Part shown: one piece after another, positions 12,749 to 25,130 of the stretch
Layout: each line of letters opens with the position of its first letter
Position numbering within the stretch: position 1 is the stretch's first letter
Source: Himantopus leucocephalus
Lineage: Eukaryota; Chordata; Aves; Charadriiformes; Recurvirostridae
Assembly (NCBI GenBank): GCA_003993805.1
Contig: RSEF01000003.1
Span: 107,373,770 to 107,437,769 of the forward strand
Direction of reading: 5' to 3'
Length of the DNA stretch: 64,000 bases
Notes under the pieces: generated by a model
What the model saw: the letters and a program-made list of their open reading frames with translations, nothing else
What the model was told of the DNA's origin: nothing
Databases searched by the model: none
Position numbers and translations under genes: made by a program

Positions 12749-12801
12749 TAATAGGATTTACACAAAGGGGTGGTTCATGTCCCTTCTGGTAAATCCTATT
12801 A
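12749..12801. other. 53-nt imperfect hairpin, 13-bp perfect arms
   Basis: Arm TAATAGGATTTAC (12749-12761) is the exact reverse complement of GTAAATCCTATTA (12789-12801). Inside, AAGGG (12765-12769) pairs with CCCTT (12781-12785) after a symmetric 3x3 internal loop, leaving an 11-nt terminal loop. That gives 18 base pairs in a compact stem. Possible origins are a small inverted-repeat transposon remnant, a structured transcript, or chance. At about 53 nt it is shorter than most vertebrate pre-miRNAs. Confidence 0.45.
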
Positions 12802-13954
12802 TGTTCACTTGTCACTAGCCTACTATTGAAATAAATGGCTGATGATGTACAATTCAGATAGGGAATGTGTGATCAAAGAAACCTAATGGAGAAAAGAAAA
12901 GAAAATAACTCTTGAGTACATATACCTTGAACCCTCTATTATGAGAAGAGTTATATAGTCTCCATATATGTTATAACTAAATAAAACTATAAAATTCATG
13001 TGGGATGGAAAAAAATATATAAATATTAAGATAAAAAGACAAAAACACTATACTCCTTTGTTTTCCATGTTCTAAGGCGAGGACATGGGCTACTGAACAG
13101 GAAAAGAGGAATGTCATTCATACACACAAGGTTCTTGCTGAGGACCTTCCATGATTCCTTTCAGGGCATAATATCTTCTCTGTATTGATTGCTATAGAGA
13201 GTTGAAAAGATATGACCTATCCTTAAATAGTTATTCCTCATTGCAGTCTAGTAATCTATAGGATATAGCAACTTTAATGAATGAGACAAGTCAGATGGAC
13301 TAGGACGGAAAGAAATAGCAGGAATCAAAGACAATGAAAGCTTTAACTTTGTGGGAATAGTCAAGCTGGTTAGTAAAACAATTAATAAAAAGTTTGTTCC
13401 TAACACAGTTATTAACCTGGAGGCTGCTGCTGTCTGCTTGTAAAGGCTGGAAGGTGGCAGTAGCTGTTGAAATAGGGTTCGCTCTAGTTCCATCAAAACT
13501 CTGACCTACAGATTATTCTCATTTTCTCTTCTGGGTTTTGATAGGCATGGGGCATTTTATACAGAAAATATTTAATGTAGTACTAGCCAGTTCCTGTGTT
13601 CTCCAGAAAAATGTACAAGGCTATATGTAAGTGTCTCAAAGGCTAATTCAAGACATGGGTTATGAGTAGGAACATGTTACTTTTCTTAGTAGTATGAATT
13701 TAATCTGACTAAATAATCTGACTCTATGAGTAGGCAATATCTAAAAGCATTTTGAAAAGAAGGATCATTATGTACATGATAATGTATTTGTATAAAAAAA
13801 TTGTATAAAATGTATTGGGGCTCACTAAAGAGAGACCATGGTAGATTATCATGTTATCCCTGTTTTGTAAGCATAGCATGTCATAAAAAAAAATTCTTGG
13901 ATTTCTGTAAAGCATTTGCAACACAGTTATAAGGAGGCAATAAGTCAGACTTAG

Positions 13955-14030
13955 GGAGACTGTATTTCTTACATATATTCCTGTTTTCTTGTGGAGACGG
14001 TATTTCTTAGATATATTCCTGTTGTGTGCT
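13955..14030. repeat. two-copy tandem duplication, 38-bp unit
   Basis: GGAGACTGTATTTCTTACAT (from 13955) is repeated as GGAGACGGTATTTCTTAGAT (from 13993), each followed by ATATTCCTGTT. The copies differ at a few positions, so the duplication is not very recent. Confidence 0.8.
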
Positions 14031-14095
14031 GAGAAGCCATTGCTGGAAATTAGTGCAGGAAAGAAAGGCCTGTGTAGGCTAGTCAAATACAGGAA

Positions 14096-14130
14096 CAGTG
14101 TTAAGGAGTTCACATCAGTGTTAAGGAGTT
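14096..14130. repeat. two-copy repeat CAGTGTTAAGGAGTT, 20-bp period
   Basis: The identical 15-mer occurs at 14096-14110 and 14116-14130, separated by CACAT. It lies 65 bp after the 38-bp duplication, which suggests local replication slippage. Confidence 0.8.
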
Positions 14131-15888
14131 GTGAAAAGGTGAACTAGATGGTACTAGAAATACATTTTCAGTAAAGAAATTACTAATACCACTGCAGAAG
14201 GTCTTGACAGTATACAATAATTCATGTAATCCTGAATTGGGGTTTTCACGTTATTAATTACATAGTAACACATTACACCATGGGCACAACCTACTGATGG
14301 CAAGTCATTTTGCACCTACTTACAGAAATCACATTTGGGATGGAAAGCACGGGCACCACAAGAGCAAACAGCAGCCACAGTGCTGCTCCACATGTTACAT
14401 GTTGAGACAATGTTAAGTTCTGAGATAAAGGTCTTATGCAGAGATATGAAACAAGGGAGGATGCTTCCTGATCAAAGCAAAAGGACAGTGTCCCAGCTTG
14501 CACAAAAGAGAAAGTGGCAGACATTCCTTGAGAAGAGGACAAAAAAAGACTGGAAAGATGCTGTGAGTCTGTGATGAGATCCACCAAAGCTTAAATGTGC
14601 TATAGCAGAATGAGTGTAAGTATTTGAACAAAATTAAAATGTCACATGCTCTTTGAGCAAACTTAATCCAAGAGTCAGAAGTATTACAAGACCAATATTT
14701 TGTCTCTCAGCATCCTAATATACTTAATAGCATCTCTTATTAAACATAATGTATCTTAAAATGTTACCATCTTGTGCTGCTACTATGTTGGAAGAGAATA
14801 AAAGCTGTGTACTCAATTTGTCTAGCAAGAATACTCCCTGGAAGGATATCACAGACATCTGGTAACATACCAGTAGGGCATATAGGGATAAGGTGGAAAA
14901 AACCTCCCACATGGACCAAGTGTCAACGGTAGTGACAAAACCTGTAGATTCTACCTGGGCATGATTAGTTCAAGCTATAAATGAAAAGATTTCTATCCAA
15001 CAGTGAGGTTCTGTGACAACATTTTACTAAGTTTTGGAAAGGTATAATCTCAACTGCTTTTAAAAATAATTTGTTTCTAAAAGGCATCACCTGGCCTGTT
15101 TGTAGAGACACAACCACCTAGCCTGCAGAGACACAAATCTAGAGGTTGCATTGTATACCTCTTCAGTCAATTCCTGTCACAATTTTAGACTGTGTTTATA
15201 TATTATATGAAAGTGTGCTTTACCTACTTTTTCAGTAATTTTGCTTTTAATACAACTATATGTATACTTGCGTTGCTTCTTTGAAGGTAAAGAAACTCTT
15301 CTAGCAGTCTTTCATCTCTATTTCTTATGCAGTCATTACATGAATTATGCAGAAATAATTTTTTTTGTGTGATTTTTGTGTGAACAAAAATGAGTTTGTT
15401 CAACTATAGTAACAACACAGTGCTGGCAGTCAGTAATTTTATGAGAACATTTTACTGCTATCAGAGGAAAGAGAAGTGGATAATCAGTACCCTAAGGGAA
15501 ATATGAGAGTGCTATAATTCAATTCCTAAGTGACCTGGCAATTAATAACCAATAATGATGAGGGGCAAAGAGCAGAAGGATGAGATATGCTGTAAATGAT
15601 ATCAGGAAGGACACTATGTGAGGAAGGGGTCAATTCTCAGGGATCTTACAGGCCAACAGGGAATTCTTAAATACTCCCACATCTGTAGGTGAACTCTGCT
15701 GTATGGAAGAAAATAAGAAAGATAAACTTCATCCTTTTATGACAATTAAGTGATTAAATAAATGATGTTAAATAGTTTTTCATAGCTGAAGCATGCAAAG
15801 CTCAGTAGTTTGAGCAAAGTAGGTTTCTTTAAAATCTACATTTGCGCAAAGCATGACATGCCTTAGTGATACTGTTATGAAATAAAAC

Positions 15889-16637
15889 TGTCGTGGTTTG
15901 GGCCAGACTGGCAAATAAAAATGAATGACAGATGCTCTCCCCCACCTTTATCTCCAAGGAGAGGAGGGAGAGAGAGAAGAGACTTATGAGTTTAGAAAAA
16001 GCTAAACTACTTCAATGAAAATTTTAATAAATTAATAAAATAATAAAAAAGAAAATAATGAAATTTATATAATATATACAAAACCAGTATTGAACTCCCA
16101 GGATGATGATCACATCACCGACAGGCATGGGGAAAGTCCCAGACCGGACTCAGCGACAGACAGGAACTGGATTCTGGATCTGAATTCAGGAATGCACAGA
16201 TAGGGATCAAAGGCAGACGAACAGAGTCCTCCCTGGACACCGGCCATTGAAGAAAGAGCACTGACCCTTTGATCCCTCTGCTTTTTCACTGAGCATGATG
16301 CAGATGGGATGGAATACCCTGTTGGTCAGTTTTGGGTCACCTGTCCTGTCCGCTCCTCCCCGCATACGGGACCGCTCTGTGCTTTTCCGCTTCTGACCCT
16401 CCAACGGGGCAAATAACCAGGTGAGCTGGCCTTGGGTGTTATAGTAATAAGTATAGGCAAGAGACTGTTTGCATACCATTTCTTGGCATCAACTGTAAAC
16501 ATAGGTCTTATCACTCTGAGAGTGAACTGTTTCCTCACAATATGCTGTTAAGTTCAGAAAGTTCAGTTAGAAGAAGCTTAGCTGCAAAGTAAAATTACTA
16601 AACAGAAAATGGGTTCTGTTTTACCTCAAACCAGGTT
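15889..16637 (-). mobile_element. solo ERV LTR, family B, minus orientation
   Basis: On the plus strand it runs from TGTCGTGGTTTGGGCC to TTCTGTTTTACCTCAAACCA GG. It is the reverse complement of the LTR at 34556-35285: shared blocks include the GA-rich stretch after TCTCCAAGGAGAGG, AACAGAGTCCTCC, CTTTGATCCCTCTGC, TTTTGGGTCACCTGTCC and TCTTATCACTCTGAGAG. An AT-rich expansion lies at about 16020-16085. The TATA box seen in the 34.5-kb copy is changed to a GTGAAAAAG-type sequence here. I could not find a clean TSD, and the final CA is lost. No internal retroviral genes are attached. ORFs at 16207-16538 are inside the LTR and are not genes. Confidence 0.87.
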
Positions 16638-17220
16638 TGAAATATTATCATACAATTTAATAGGTGGCAAAGGAAAAAGACAAGAAAAAATCTCTATGAA
16701 AATATAAATACAGAACAGTATACTGTAACAGCACAATACTAAGAAGGGATAAATTAAGCTAATACTGGGAAAACAGATGTTCCTACTCATCTGTGCTTCA
16801 TTGTTATCCCTGGATTTTTTTTCCCTGTTGCTTTTTAAGCTAAATCTTAAATATGTAACCATAAGATATAAGACTGTCTCGTTACTGGGCTCAGCCTGGC
16901 ACTCAGATATTCAGATACAGCCTTAGCTGAAAATGGATGATGATACAGATGGAAAATGAGTGGAAATACAATCTCATGAATGCCTTAAAAAATCTTAAAG
17001 TACATTTCAAGTAACTGTGTTAGTGTGTGCACATACATAGCTGTATATGCATTAAGATACAGAACAAGGATTTGGTTAAAACACCTTTTCTACTGGGATA
17101 CTTCTTTTTTTTAATTTAAAACGGTCTTCAAGTATCAAGGTGGTCAAGCTGCTTATTTATGGGAAAACAGACAAAGCAAATATAGAAAAGTATTTTAAAA
17201 AGCCATGTCCACAAATACCT
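16638..17220. other. non-coding sequence, nothing recognised
   Basis: Short AT-rich spacer between an LTR and a CR1 fragment; a 78-codon minus ORF (16626-16862) has no known motif. Confidence 0.5.
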
Positions 17221-17425
17221 TCATAGAATCATTGAATCGTTTAGGTTGGAAAAGACCTTTAAGATTATCGATTCCAACTGTTATCCTAACACTGCCAAAT
17301 CCACAACTAAACCATGTCCCTAAGAGCCAAAGCTACATGTCTTTTAAATACCTCCAAGGACAGTGACTCAACCACTTCCCTGGGCAGCCTGTTCTAGTGC
17401 TTGACAACACTTTCAGTGAAGAAAT
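17221..17425 (-). mobile_element. CR1: CR1 LINE fragment, 3' end
   Basis: On the plus strand it begins TCATAGAATCATTGAATCG, followed by TTTAGGTTGGAAAAGACC, then ACCTCCAAGGACAGTGACTC, CCCTGGGCAGCCTGTTC and TTTCAGTGAAGAAAT. About 205 bp of the CR1 3' end are present, in the same orientation as the copy at 11441-11706 but clearly more diverged in the octamer region. Confidence 0.92.
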
Positions 17426-18744
17426 GCATGTGTGCATTTGAATTACTATCATATGCAGAGCTAGAGGACCATGACAAAAAATATACTCAAAATGTTTTAT
17501 TGATTAAAAGCAAGGGGGTTTATTTATCATTATTAGATTTAAAAATAAATAAATGATGATGAACTAGACAGGCAAGTAGTATAAAGACTTGCAAGTCTGA
17601 CATGAAGAGGGAAGATTGTGTCAAGAATATAGAAATATTTACTTTTAGTAGGGTAAAAAATATTTTACTTCCCTGCAAGAATGTATAATAAATATAGATA
17701 TGTAAATACATAAATAAATAAAAATAACAAAATATAAAATAAACCTCAACTTTACAATGTCAAAAGAAAAATTTTGACCTTAACAATATGAATAATTTCT
17801 GTAAGGCTTATCTGTAACGCTTATCTGTAACAAATGAACAAAAGTTTCTGAAATGTCATTGGTGTTCAGAAAAAAAAAGGGAAAAAGTTTTCAAACAAAT
17901 TGAAATCTGGGAAATTTTGAAATTGTGATTACACAGCACCAAGTAATTTAACTGGGAAAATATGTCTTTATGCAGACATTTAGCCTAGATTCCAAGCAAC
18001 GCAAATTTCAAGAAACTGAGCTCATCTATACCAGGGAACCTTTCTTTGCTAAGCAGCATTCTCAGGCACTAGAGCTCAATTTCTCTGTACAGCTAAATTG
18101 TTAAAAAGTCTATGGCATAATTTTGGTCTAATCAATTCCTACTCTTCTAAACAGTTCCTGGGCATGGTTTGAAATTCAGTATAGGCCAGAGACAGTTTCA
18201 ATATGTATTCTGGAAGTTACCCTTGTAGTCTGCTGGCAAAGAGAGCTGCAGCTTCACACTTGCTTGGCTTGCTAGTAGAGATTCAACCCATAAGATTAAT
18301 CTGAAGAGTTATATAAAAGTGAAAATCACCTTTTTCATCTCTTCCCTAAAGAATTATTTCATTGCAAAGACTTATTTTTGCTTGGAAATGTGTGCGAAGG
18401 AAAGGGTGTTGTGTATGCTTCCTCCCTGTTAAATAAATAAGCAGTTTTATGAACACTAGAAAGGTTTTTACTTCAAGCGTCTTGTTATTATGATGACCAA
18501 ATATTTGTGTGGCTTGTTGGAACTTTGACCTGAATAGGTCCACTGATTTTCATGCAAATGGTATGGTTTTTTTCCTTAATCCCTCTAGTCAGGTGTTTAT
18601 TTTCTCACTTTTTAATTTGGCTTCAACACCCATGAAATTATGGCTTTTAAAGTACTGGGAGAGGTGCAAAAAATGAACAGTGGAACTGCAACTCTCCTTC
18701 ACGAAAGTAGATTTTATCTAGTTCAGGGATACGCATGGCAGATT
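17426..18744. other. AT-rich non-coding sequence, nothing recognised
   Basis: AAAT-type simple sequence occurs around 17540-17556 and 17700-17745. No gene or recognised transposon. Confidence 0.5.
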
Positions 18745-19335
18745 GCCATGGAAGACTGCCCTGGAGGGCAAAGGGGACTAAGAGAGCTGTTTGGTCTTCA
18801 GGAATGACCCCCTCAGAGCCAAAAACAGGAACAGCACATATTTAAGCACACAAGGGTCAAATAGGGGTGGCAAAGTGACAAAAAGAATGGACAGGAAAAG
18901 AGATGCACTAAAATATGAGTGGAAAATTGGCTGGACTGCTGAGCTTAAAGGGCTGTGATGAGCTCTACAAACTCCACCCTGCACTGCTTAATATCACCTG
19001 CAGAGTGAAATGGTCAATACTTTCAGCAAGTTTACAGGTGATCCAAAATTGTAACTGACACACTGGAGGGCAGGGTTGCTATTCAGTAGGACCTGGTCAG
19101 GCTAAAAAAATGACGTAACAGGAATTTCATGTAATTCAACAAAGGCAAATAAGAAGTCCAGCACAAGGGATAGGATAATGCCATGACAGAGCACAGGCTG
19201 GGGCAACGAGCAAGAAAGCAGAGAAAGACCTGAGGGATCTGGTAGGCAACAAGCTCAGCATTAATCAGCAATGAGCAATTGAAGCAAAGACAACCAAGGA
19301 CATTATGGTCTGTATTAGCAGAAGAAAAACATGAG
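18745..19335 (+). mobile_element. CR1: old CR1 LINE, internal ORF2 region (part 1)
   Basis: The stretch GACTGCCCTGGAGGGCAAAG through GGTCTTCAGGAATGACC...CTCAGAGCC matches the CR1 ORF2 segment between endonuclease and reverse transcriptase. GAGTGGAAAATTGGCTGGAC follows (18911 on), then, after an apparent deletion, TCAGCAAGTTTACAGGTGAT and the run ACTGGAGGGCAGGG, TTCAACAAAGGCAAATA and GAAAAAGACCTGAGGGATC-like sequence. The order and strand fit CR1 ORF2. Many stops and internal deletions make it non-functional. It appears to resume at 20080. Confidence 0.8.
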
Positions 19336-20079
19336 TATGCATGTGGCAGTTAGGGAATCATTCTGGGAACGTTCAGAAGACTGAAAGATCAGGTCAATTT
19401 TAAACTTCAAAACCAAACTTTAAATCTGAAATTTACTGAATTAATTTATTAACAACACATTTTATGCCTATGGTTAGTTCTTATACATTATTAATCAGCA
19501 TTACTAAATGTACAAAATTGTCAGTCTTTGACACTTATATCATACTGTGAGTGTACAGTACCATGAAGCTGGTGCCACACAATTAGCATTGATGCCTACG
19601 GTCAAGGTGATCCTTGTTAATGAAGGAGTGTTTTTCTTCTTTCTTTTCTGCTTATCTTTGCCTGATGTTTTTATACTATTTTGCTGTAATACCCCTCTCA
19701 GAAATAATAAAGGGATCTTACCTGCTCCTGATACTGCCTTTCTTGTTTTCAATTTTGTCAGTCATCTTTCTTGTGTATTCAGGTGGATGTCCTTTCTATT
19801 TGCAGTCCTTTGTGCTTATTGTGTTCTTGACTGAGAACTTTTTGTTACTTGGATGCTTCCTGCATGTAACTATGCATATCTTTCTTTTCTCCTTTGATCC
19901 TATTGCTCACATACTTCATGTCTGCCTATGTCATCATTGTGTTTCAAAATAGCTATGTACTGTTGTTGGTTACTCTACATTAATATGCTTATACTGAGGT
20001 TCAAGGCAAACCAGTAGTCATTATATTCTGATAAGTGCACCTATTTCTAGGAGTCACATGACAGCTACACAAGCTTGTA
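19336..20079. other. about 740 bp separating two parts of one CR1 copy
   Basis: This block interrupts the order of the CR1 ORF2 sequence. It is T-rich on the plus strand, hence the Phe/Leu-rich ORFs at 19547-19952. I see no LTR, CR1 tail or SINE signature and no obvious flanking duplication. It is either an unrecognised insertion or CR1-adjacent sequence decayed beyond recognition. Confidence 0.4.
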
Positions 20080-20125
20080 ATCAGCAGGTTGAGGGCAGTG
20101 ATTCTTCTTCAGCCAGAAGCTCTGA
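20080..20125 (+). mobile_element. CR1: old CR1 LINE, ORF2 region (part 2)
   Basis: AATCAGCAGGTTGAGGGCAG followed by TGATTCTT and GCTCTGAGACTACGTC corresponds to the CR1 ORF2 segment that normally comes directly after the last recognisable part of 18745-19335. Strand and order agree with it being the same copy. Confidence 0.55.
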
Positions 20126-23100
20126 GACTACGTCATGCTTGCTGTGTGTAGTTCACGAGTCTCTGGGACAAAAAGACTTTGACACACCTGAGCAAAAAAA
20201 AGTAGACATGTTTTTTCTTCATCCTCCTCTCTCATGTCTCTCTAGTCACCAACTCCCACAAAAATTCATATTGTCTGTGATTAGCTAACTGGTTCAAAAA
20301 TATTACATTAAGAAGAAGAAAGAATCAGACAGATAAACATAATTACAAAAGCCTTTCTGTAGGAAACTGGATGAGGAGACTTTCAAATAACCAACATTTC
20401 CCCTGTTTGCAGTGCCTTCCCTTTAAATCAGGACTTACATTTCCTGTTTAATAAAAAATAATACATTTAGTTTCTTATGTAAATCTCTTTTCTAGGAGAT
20501 GATATAGCAGGAGAAAGATTTCCATTCACAGTAAAAAGAAAAGAAAAATCAAACTGTGACACAGTCAGGAAGGGATCAGATGGAATTAGCCTGAGAAGTC
20601 TGGCCAAAGGGGGCAATGAATAAATTATTTATTCAGATCTTCTTTAACACTTAACACAATTCATAGGCTCACTCACAACAGTTTCTTTATATTGCTGATA
20701 AAGTTGGATATGGTGATGTGAAAATGATGTGAATACTGTGAATATTTTTTCTCTGTGACTATGCCCTTTTTGTATATTGACAAATCACAATGCCAACAAA
20801 GCCTTTAAGTTAGCTAGTTCTGGTGTTTTGAATCAGCCAAAGGTAGCCGTTGATAGTTTCTTCGTCTATAGCTGTTCTTTCTGCCTTGAATGTCTTTGCC
20901 TATTCAGCTGAAAATTTTCAGAACTTTTGTAACTATACAAAATGAGTAGAGAATAACCTCAGTGTCCTTTCCATTCATGCTCTCAATATAAAATCAGGTT
21001 GCAATTCTACGTCTGTGTGTGAACAATTGTTGTAGCATAATAGAAGCTCTGTTTGCCTACAGGGCACAGCAGTACCAACATTTAATTCATTACTTTGTAA
21101 AACACTTTATAACACCCAACGTCTGAAAAGCCAAATGAACAATTTAATTTTAGTATTGTGAATGTAAAAGAAGTATAGGCAATTCCAGGTATATTAGCTT
21201 TCTTCCATATTCTCATCATTGCAGATGTTTAGAGGTACCTGATTAAAGTAGCAGGACAGAAATCAAATGCTAATTGAGAATAGCCACCACTTTTCTAAAA
21301 AGTAAAATTAATGATGATAGAAGTCAAACATTGCTCATGCTTAAAACATTGTCCACGTTAACAAAGTTCCAAGTACTGTTCTTGAGGTTAAATTCCCTAG
21401 TTGTCCACACTGATTTTCCTTAATCTTCCTCCTATGGTGTATTGAGAGCATGCCAAGACGCACTTCAAGGGGAGAAATCTCAGACACATCTAGGCCCTTA
21501 CAGATGTCTTCAGGCATTCCTATACTCCATCTGGGTGATTGTCACATCTGAACTGCATTATCTTAGCAATGTTTCTTATGTCATCCATGGAGAAATCTCA
21601 TAATCTTTCCTCCAGAGTATGTAGTTTTATCATCATGACAAGACTGTTATCAGCAGGCACCCTCACAAATAGTTACAACAGACCAGAGAAGTACTTAGAT
21701 AAAAAATAGAAGAATGGTGATGTGAGGTCTTTCAGAAATTGCTCAGCAGGAAGGGCATTACAGCTTGTGATTATTCCCAATCGCACCCAGAAGGGCATCA
21801 GATGGACTTTATCTGATGAACTGCTGAGAAACAAAAAGTATTTTGGACTCTTATGTCAAGGACACTTCTGGAAAGAGATGAAATATCTGGAACATCCTAT
21901 GAATTACTCTTCTTAGTACAGACACATGACCAGTTCAGTGGTGTACTATGCACAGCAGTTTTGGCATGGTTACTTCTCCTGTTCACATTCTGCTTCATCA
22001 TTAACATGCATTGGACCTGGAACCATTCAAATCACCCTCCAGAACTTTTCATGATTCACTAAACAGTTAGGACTCATTCAGTCAATAGTGGCTACTGGCT
22101 CCAAGCAGGTCACTGCCTACCCAACCCAACAATCATGCAACAGCTGGGACTTCTACCATTCAGATGAGACACAGAATTATCCAGCCTGTGTTGAGGCCCA
22201 CAGGCCCCCAAGAACCTTGACCCTCATCATGTGAGAAATAGGAGCAGATTTCTGGTTAGGTTATTTCTGGGTCACTCACTGTTAAGACAGCAGGAAGAGG
22301 CAATGGGATTCAGATGGAGAATACTGAAAGACAGCTAGGGAAAGCAGCAATAATGACCCAAAGAGAGGCAGGTACTCAGATGATGTCCATTTTTTGGGAT
22401 CAGGCCCAGATAAAAGCTTCACGCTAACATCCTCATTCAATTCATGACCTTGACTGAAAATTTCAGGATGTTTGTGTAACACAGCTTCCAGCCCAGCACC
22501 ACATACTTGACTTCAGGCCACACAAGCAAGCTGAATTTGCCTTAAAACTGTGTGTGAGAGAGCACATCATGCTAGTTAAGTATGCTATGTGAGCAAGCTC
22601 AACAAGGAATGGTAACCTTATGCATATGTCTTTCCACAGGCTTGCTGTTCTACAGGTTCATGAGGAACTCACCATCTTTTAGAAGCGTATCAGTCAATGG
22701 CAGATGGGATCTACTGGACCACACATAGATGATTTTTCATTTCTGTTTTGTATTTCGTATTTAGGAGGGTGGTTTAAAACTTTAGAAAGACTGTGACAAA
22801 TAAATAGGTAATTTTTAATAACCATATGAGCCAATAGTCTAAAGTTAAGCCTGAAGACCTAAAGTTATAGAACCTAGCTGTTGGTTATCATTGTTTTGTA
22901 GTCACACATGGTAGCTACAGCAGCATTATTTTTTTCAGCTGTCTTGAAGGGCAAGGTCAGAGTATGTCCTGTGTTTGTTCTTGCTTTTCATAAATACTGT
23001 CAGGACCATAGGCAGAGGAGAACTTCTGAGTCCATTTTGCCTTTAAGATTTCAAAGAATTCCAAGCAGTGACAGTAAACAGGAATACCTCATTTCTTAAA

Positions 23101-24789
23101 ATTTTGGAATAGACTTGCATACTTACTAAAAGCATACGCCAAAAAGAAGGTATAAATTGTTTGAGACACACAATGCGTTAGCAGCGTGTGTCAGGCTCTA
23201 CAGATATCAGCATGCTGCTGTCCTTCAAGACCTTAATGGATTTGCTTTTCCAGTCTCAAACTCTTTGGGTATGGCCTCCTTTACTACTCTGCCTTCTTTG
23301 AACCTGCAAGTTGCAGTTTTTTGCAGCATGCTGCCATGGAGTTGCTTGGTGTCAATGGTTTGGGGTTTTATCTAGGGTAGTATGGGACGGTGCAGGCTTT
23401 GCATGGTCTGGGCAATTTGAAGAGCTTCTGGCAAAGACATTGCTCCAGACCGCACTCATATAGTATGCCGCATGGCTAAATAATTGCTCCAAACCATGAT
23501 AGTCTTGGGCAGCAATAGTACAAATCAGCGTAACGTTGGCTATCCTGTCTAGTCACTAAAACACATTTAGCTATAAGAACAATTAAGCTGTAAACACAAA
23601 AAGGCTGACTTTTTTGTCATTTGTTCATTTGGTCTCTGATATGGCCCCATTTAGGGAATACACTTTCAGAACAAGGTGAACTTGAGTATTTCCTGGGTGG
23701 GGAGGGAGGAACTGAGGAGGTGATGCTGTTTGTCGTGCAGTACAGATGAATGTGCTGCGTGCATTTTGAGAAAAATGCCTAGCTTTTGCCCAGATCTTGT
23801 GCGATTAGCACAGGAAGTGGTGGCAATAAAGGTAAAGATGGAAAAGGACAGTCAAAGGCTACAGAATTTGATTGTTACAGAACATCAGCATTTCTATTGT
23901 TGTCTTCTATCATTGTCATTGGATTATACAAATAATTTGCAATGAATAAACTGGGTACTGAATATATTAAGCCAATAATTACATATAATTGCAATAATTG
24001 CATAATAATAACCTAAATGTTAGATAGTTATTCTGAAAAACATGGAGTAAAATAAACACTAAATCAGAACATTTCTTCCTGTGAAGTCCAGCACTGATCT
24101 CTCCTTACATGGTAATGTGACATTTGTGCCAATAATTGCTCTGCAGCTTCTGATCACTACGCTGTGTTGTTAGCTAGCCACTGGGACTGCACTTAGATTG
24201 AAAAAATTGAAACTCTATGCACTGAATGGGTATAATAGACTGCTCTGTGTGTAAATTATGTTTATTTGGCTGCAGCCAGCAAGGTAAAATGCTTAATCTA
24301 AAAAACTAATAATCACAAACCAGAAATTCATCACTACATCTCATTTCTGTGGCACATGTAACAAATTATAATATAAATACTAGAGGAAACTTTATATAAA
24401 GAATCCCAGAGGCTTTTAAACTATTCAAAATGGATCATAATTTAACAGCTGAACAACTGTAATACTACTTTATTGATGGATTGTTCTCACAAGTTGTGAC
24501 TGTGCAGATAAACTATATTTTTTAAAAAAATCAGAAGCAAATGATGGAAATATATTCTTTACGGTGCTATTGAAATTCAATTCTTAAGCTTCATAATTTT
24601 GTGTTTACCTTTATCATGAAAAATTGTCACACCACAGTTCAACAATGATAGGAGTTCATCCCGCTTTCACTGAAATTAGAAGCAAAACTTTATATACTTA
24701 ATGGTGAAAGTATTGTTTCCATTGGATGGAAACACATTGCACTTAAAATAACATATAGATTTTAGAATACAAACATTCTACCTTTTAAT
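20126..24789. other. non-coding sequence, nothing recognised
   Basis: About 4.7 kb with no recognisable gene, LTR, CR1 or RNA gene. ORFs of 60-72 codons (for example 21722-21916, 23157-23375 and 23730-23945) have no recognisable motif. Confidence 0.5.
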
Positions 24790-24860
24790 ATCATAGAATC
24801 ATAGAATAGAATCATAAAATCATTTTGGTTGGAAAAGACCTTTAAGATCATCAAGTCCAA
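24790..24860 (-). mobile_element. CR1: CR1 LINE 3' end, cut by assembly gap
   Basis: It reads ATCATAGAATCATAGAATAG then TTTTGGTTGGAAAAGACC and AAGATCATCAAGTCCAA on the plus strand, the inverted CR1 3' end, and stops exactly at the run of Ns. The octamer region has an extra repeat unit. How far the element extends is unknown. Confidence 0.93.
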
Positions 24861-24960
24861 NNNNNNNNNNNNNNNNNNNNNNNNNNNNNNNNNNNNNNNN
24901 NNNNNNNNNNNNNNNNNNNNNNNNNNNNNNNNNNNNNNNNNNNNNNNNNNNNNNNNNNNN
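24861..24960. other. assembly gap of exactly 100 N
   Basis: The round length indicates a placeholder of unknown true size. It joins a CR1 3' end to the outer edge of a family B LTR, so the missing part should contain the rest of both and perhaps more retroviral sequence. Confidence 0.98.
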
Positions 24961-24998
24961 TGACCAAAATTGGTCCTGTTTTACCTCAAACCAGGACA
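24961..24998 (-). mobile_element. family B ERV LTR, outer edge only
   Basis: GGTCCTGTTTTACCTCAAAC followed by CAGGACA is the reverse complement of the family B LTR start (compare 34556 and 16616-16635). Only about 38 bp are visible; the rest lies in the gap. The terminal CA of the inverted TG is intact, unlike the copy at 15889-16637. Confidence 0.8.
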
Positions 24999-25130
24999 AT
25001 CTCTTTAACTTCTAACTTGTTGAGAAGGTGTGATGAAAAAAAAAGCTCCTCCTTGTAATTTTGCCCAGAGAAACCTGGAACTTACTTTATATCTTTGTTA
25101 AAATCTATTTAGAAATTGCATGTTCTTGTG

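Larger units (their letters stand above)
12802..15888. other. AT-rich non-coding sequence with small tandem duplications
   Basis: No gene or known transposon recognised. The ORFs at 13724-14113 and 14291-14587 (minus) have no domain I know. Two short tandem duplications near 14 kb are listed separately. Confidence 0.45.

Noticed and set aside
13724..14113. 129-codon minus-strand ORF
   Set aside because: AT-rich, Leu/Ile/Tyr-rich translation typical of chance ORFs; part of it overlaps a tandem duplication.
13955..14130. CRISPR-like array
   Set aside because: Only two copies of each unit, no spacers of regular size, and the window is vertebrate DNA.
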